Shown: piece by piece, positions 61,408 through 64,000 of the stretch
Position numbering within the stretch: the first letter of the stretch is position 1
How the letters are laid out: every line of letters begins with the position of its first letter
NCBI GenBank assembly: GCA_963281255.1
Contig: OY725503.1
Location: 2,728,001 to 2,792,000, forward strand
Length of the DNA: 64,000 bases
Reading direction: 5' to 3'
Source: Aphrocallistes beatrix
Taxonomy: Eukaryota > Porifera > Hexactinellida > Sceptrulophora > Aphrocallistidae
The notes under the pieces: generated by a model
What the model saw: the letters and a program-made list of their open reading frames with translations, nothing else
Databases searched by the model: none
What the model was told of the DNA's origin: nothing
Program-made: the position numbers and the translations under genes

Positions 61408-62297
61408 CTATGAAAGAGATTGCTCGTATTGCAAAGGTTAGCTTGGTCACTGTATATAATGTAAAATCTCGACAGAAGACGCTTCCAAACTCCAGCATAA
61501 AAGGGAGCTGGAAGACATAAAACCTGAGACACGCTATTAAACCGAGTCTCTCCCACCAGATTAGAAGAAAACCATATCATTATGTAAACACGCTACTCAA
61601 CTCGCAATTGATACCTCCTTTTCTACAGTCGGTAGGGGTCTAACAGATCTCCATCATAAAAGAAGCCTTTCCATCCAAGCCACCAATGTTAAGTGAAAAG
61701 GATCATCTTTATAGCATCAAATGAGCGAAAAGATATATGTACCCAAAAAAAATCCTGGTCTCATACGATTTTCCTTGACGAGATGTCAATTTGTCGAGGA
61801 AGATTGCAGATGCGGACAAAATCTGGGAGAAAAAGAATCGACCCGACTGTGAAGCATACTCAAGATAAATGTTTGGGGTACCTTCTCTCGAAGCATTTTT
61901 TACACACAACATGAATGCTAACATGTTTTTGTGGCTATTGCGAGCCCATATTTTGTCTCAGGCTCAGGTTTTCCACGAGAATGAATGGTGGATTGTAATG
62001 GATAATGACCCCAAACATACATCTAAAAGGATTCAGATATTTTCGATCGAGAATGTTCAAAATAAGTTACCCTGCTGGCCCTCCCAAAGCCTTGATCTCA
62101 CTCCAATTGAGAATCTCTTTGCATGGATGAAGAGCGAACTGCTTAAAATAGGCCCGAAAACAATTTTCGAGTACAAAGAATCTTTGGAAGAAATTTGGGA
62201 AAACATACAACCAGAGTTCCTTAGACCTTTTTGTGATTCCATGACTCATAGGTGTAAATTATTCCAACATTCTAAGGGTCACCCCATAAAATATTAG
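61408..62297 (+). pseudogene. Tc1-like transposase relic (35-residue D-E spacing)
   Basis: A diverged HTH start (MKEIARIAKVSLVTVYNVKS near 61410) is followed by broken sequence. The frame 61869-62297 carries the second aspartate in VMDNDPKHTSKRIQI, the third acidic residue in WPSQSLDLTPIENLFAWMKS, and a typical C-terminus (YKESLEEIWENIQPEFL, CDSMTHRC). As it stands, 35 residues separate D and E, rather than the 34 of canonical Tc1; an indel in this decayed copy cannot be excluded. Confidence 0.75.
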
Positions 62298-62539
62298 AGA
62301 TTAGAGCATTTACTTATGTTGAGTATAATAAAATTCGTTTTCTTATTAGTTGTGAAAAAAAAGCAATAAACAATTCTAAATAATTATGACACAAACTGTA
62401 CAGTCAAATTTGGGTGACATATCTCTGGTGCAAACAATCCAAACGTCATAGAAAGCTATGCAAAGCCTCAAAATACGACATATAAAAATATAATAGAACA
62501 TCCCTGGTCCACACTATACATTGCTTCAAAATACAACCA

Positions 62540-62880
62540 AACAGACCTATATATTGATGGTAATCATGGGGACATATCTCCTTTCAAAAATACTTTCGTA
62601 TTCCAAACAGCTTTTGATTCTTATGTATAGTGTTTGAGATACAGCGTCGCAAAGTCGGTTTTATTCGTTTTGGATAGCACAAATTAATGGTAGACCCCCA
62701 TCTTCTCAAAGTAAAGTTTGGAACATACCATGGAAAAAATCCTTCCAAATTTAAATAATAGATATTGTATTATATTTGCTACCTCATAGACAAAAAGAAA
62801 GTTAAAATAGCAAAATCTGAAAAAAATACCAAAAAACTGAAACGCCCGTTTTTATGGTAATCGGCAATTAAATACCGTAA
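62540..62880. repeat. Fragment of the giant-palindrome family
   Basis: GACATATCTCCTTTCAAAAA, TATTCCAAACAGCTTTTGAT, GAGATACAGCGTCGCAAAGT, AATTAATGGTAGA and GAAAGTTAAAATAGCAAA correspond in order to 2000-2215 of the first palindrome. Confidence 0.75.
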
Positions 62881-62950
62881 ACTGGGGCGACTTTGGCCCC
62901 AAGAGGTGACTTTGTCCCATAATAGCAATTTTAATAAAATATACTCAAAC

Positions 62951-64000
62951 CATAGCCTACTCTAATAATGCCTCACAGTGAATAACCAAGGATGCGGTAA
63001 TATCCGAATGGATTATTACACGATTAGCCAAAAATAGTTCACCATGTAAGACAGGCATTAAGAATGTATTATCAGCATATATAAACATGGCATCAAAGTA
63101 CATATCTCTGTTGTCAAAATTTCGCTTAGTCATCATATCATTCCTCAACTGGTCATTTTAAGCATGATTTTGGCGATTTTATAATTTGTTTTAAGCCTAC
63201 ATCTAAATATTATTAAGATATAATCTTTGTGTACCAGTAAGATTAGTAGTTGATTTGAAAAATTTAGAATTTATCAATGGAATATTGTTACATTTCTGCG
63301 TTGCTATGGTAAAGCATTTTGATCAGTTTGAGCCATATTCTGCGAACCGTAATAACTAGGTCTTCAAATTTGATCGTAATTGATAGGCAATTGGCTACTT
63401 CCTATTGGGTAATAATACAATTTAAACTTCTAAATTCATAGAGTTATGAGATAATTTAGTGATTTGGTCACATTCTTAAAATCAACCCATAACTCAAAAC
63501 TCGTTGAATTTACAAGTTCAAGTTGTATCACCTAATTGGAAGTAGTTCATTGCCAATCAAACACGATCAAATTTGAAGAACTAGTTACTACAGTTTGCAT
63601 GAAATGGCCCAAACTGACCAAAATGCTTTACCATAGCAACGCAGGAATTTGACAACACTCCATTGAAAAATTCTAATTTTTCAAATCAACTCGTACTAAT
63701 CTTGGTTCTACATAAAAATTACACCTTAATACCATTTAGAAATAGGGTTAAAACAGCTTAGAAAATCGCTAAAATTGTCTTTAGAATGACCTGTTGCGGA
63801 ATAGTATGATGACTAATCGAAATTTTTCCAACGGATATATGTTCTTTGACGCCATGTTTATATATGCTGGTAATACATTCTTAAGCCTATTCTGCGTGGT
63901 TAACGATTTTAGGCTAATCGTGTATTAATCCATTCGGCTACTACTTCATCCCTAGTCCATAATTTTCAATCTACTGTGAGGCATTATTAGAGTAGGCTAT
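62951..64000. mobile_element. Palindromic TIR element reaching the window edge
   Basis: CATAGCCTACTCTAATAATG at 62951 is inverted as CATTATTAGAGTAGGCTAT ending at the last base. The arms match along nearly their whole length and meet near 63480 (CTTCAAATTTGATCGTAATT near 63361 against CACGATCAAATTTGAAGAA near 63564). The terminal CATAGCCTACT is shared with the element 6663-8565. The target duplication on the right would lie outside. Confidence 0.85.

Overview
This is an AT-rich window of animal (metazoan, almost certainly invertebrate) nuclear DNA. Spliced genes with GT..AG introns, tRNA-derived SINEs, CR1/L2-type LINEs, a Penelope-like element, hAT and Tc1/mariner transposons and long (TA)n microsatellites all point that way. 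The phylum cannot be fixed from this window. There is one 200-base assembly gap at 59607-59806.

The main host gene is on the minus strand and runs through three quarters of the window: SRRT/ARS2, the serrate-family zinc-finger protein that links the nuclear cap-binding complex to miRNA and RNA-decay pathways. Five coding exons (48885-48642, 35314-34678, 28905-28480, 18859-18703, 14022-13249) join with matching splice phases into one uninterrupted frame of 746 codons including the stop. The gene covers about 35.6 kb for 2.2 kb of coding sequence, and its four introns are packed with transposons. A second, fragmentary spliced frame at 58929-59371 (+) resembles the zinc-binding N-terminus of GIN1/KRBA2/Ginger-type integrase proteins and is followed by the gap.

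Layout. 1-3.7 kb: a giant imperfect palindrome. 4.1-11.6 kb: minus-strand LINE fragments interrupted by a hAT MITE (5802-6165), a terminal-inverted-repeat (TIR) element carrying GC-rich Ty3/Gypsy-like gag-pol sequence (6663-8565), and another TIR element with palindromic subterminal arrays (8781-10605). 12.7-14.0 kb: a MITE and the last SRRT exon. 14.0-48.9 kb: SRRT introns. These hold Tc1/mariner relics of several catalytic types, a Penelope-like reverse transcriptase, two tRNA-SINEs, a hAT element with perfect 8-bp target duplications and a paralogous empty site, a long-TIR transposon whose transposase has a RAG1-N-terminus-like cysteine layout (36968-42444, itself hit by a mariner element), a 159-bp minisatellite, and an L2-like LINE tail. 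49-58.6 kb: MITEs, copies of a repeat family ('module M') carrying CRE and AP-1 consensus sites, and an inverted second copy of a 1.4-kb repeat. 59-64 kb: the integrase-like gene, the gap, a decayed Tc1-like element, and palindromic elements running to the window edge.

Apart from SRRT and perhaps the integrase-like gene, nearly everything recognisable is mobile DNA, much of it nested. The strongest candidates for something unusual are the RAG1-N-terminus-like transposon, the Gypsy fragment inside a DNA-transposon frame, the bZIP-site-carrying module M, and the large palindromic elements.
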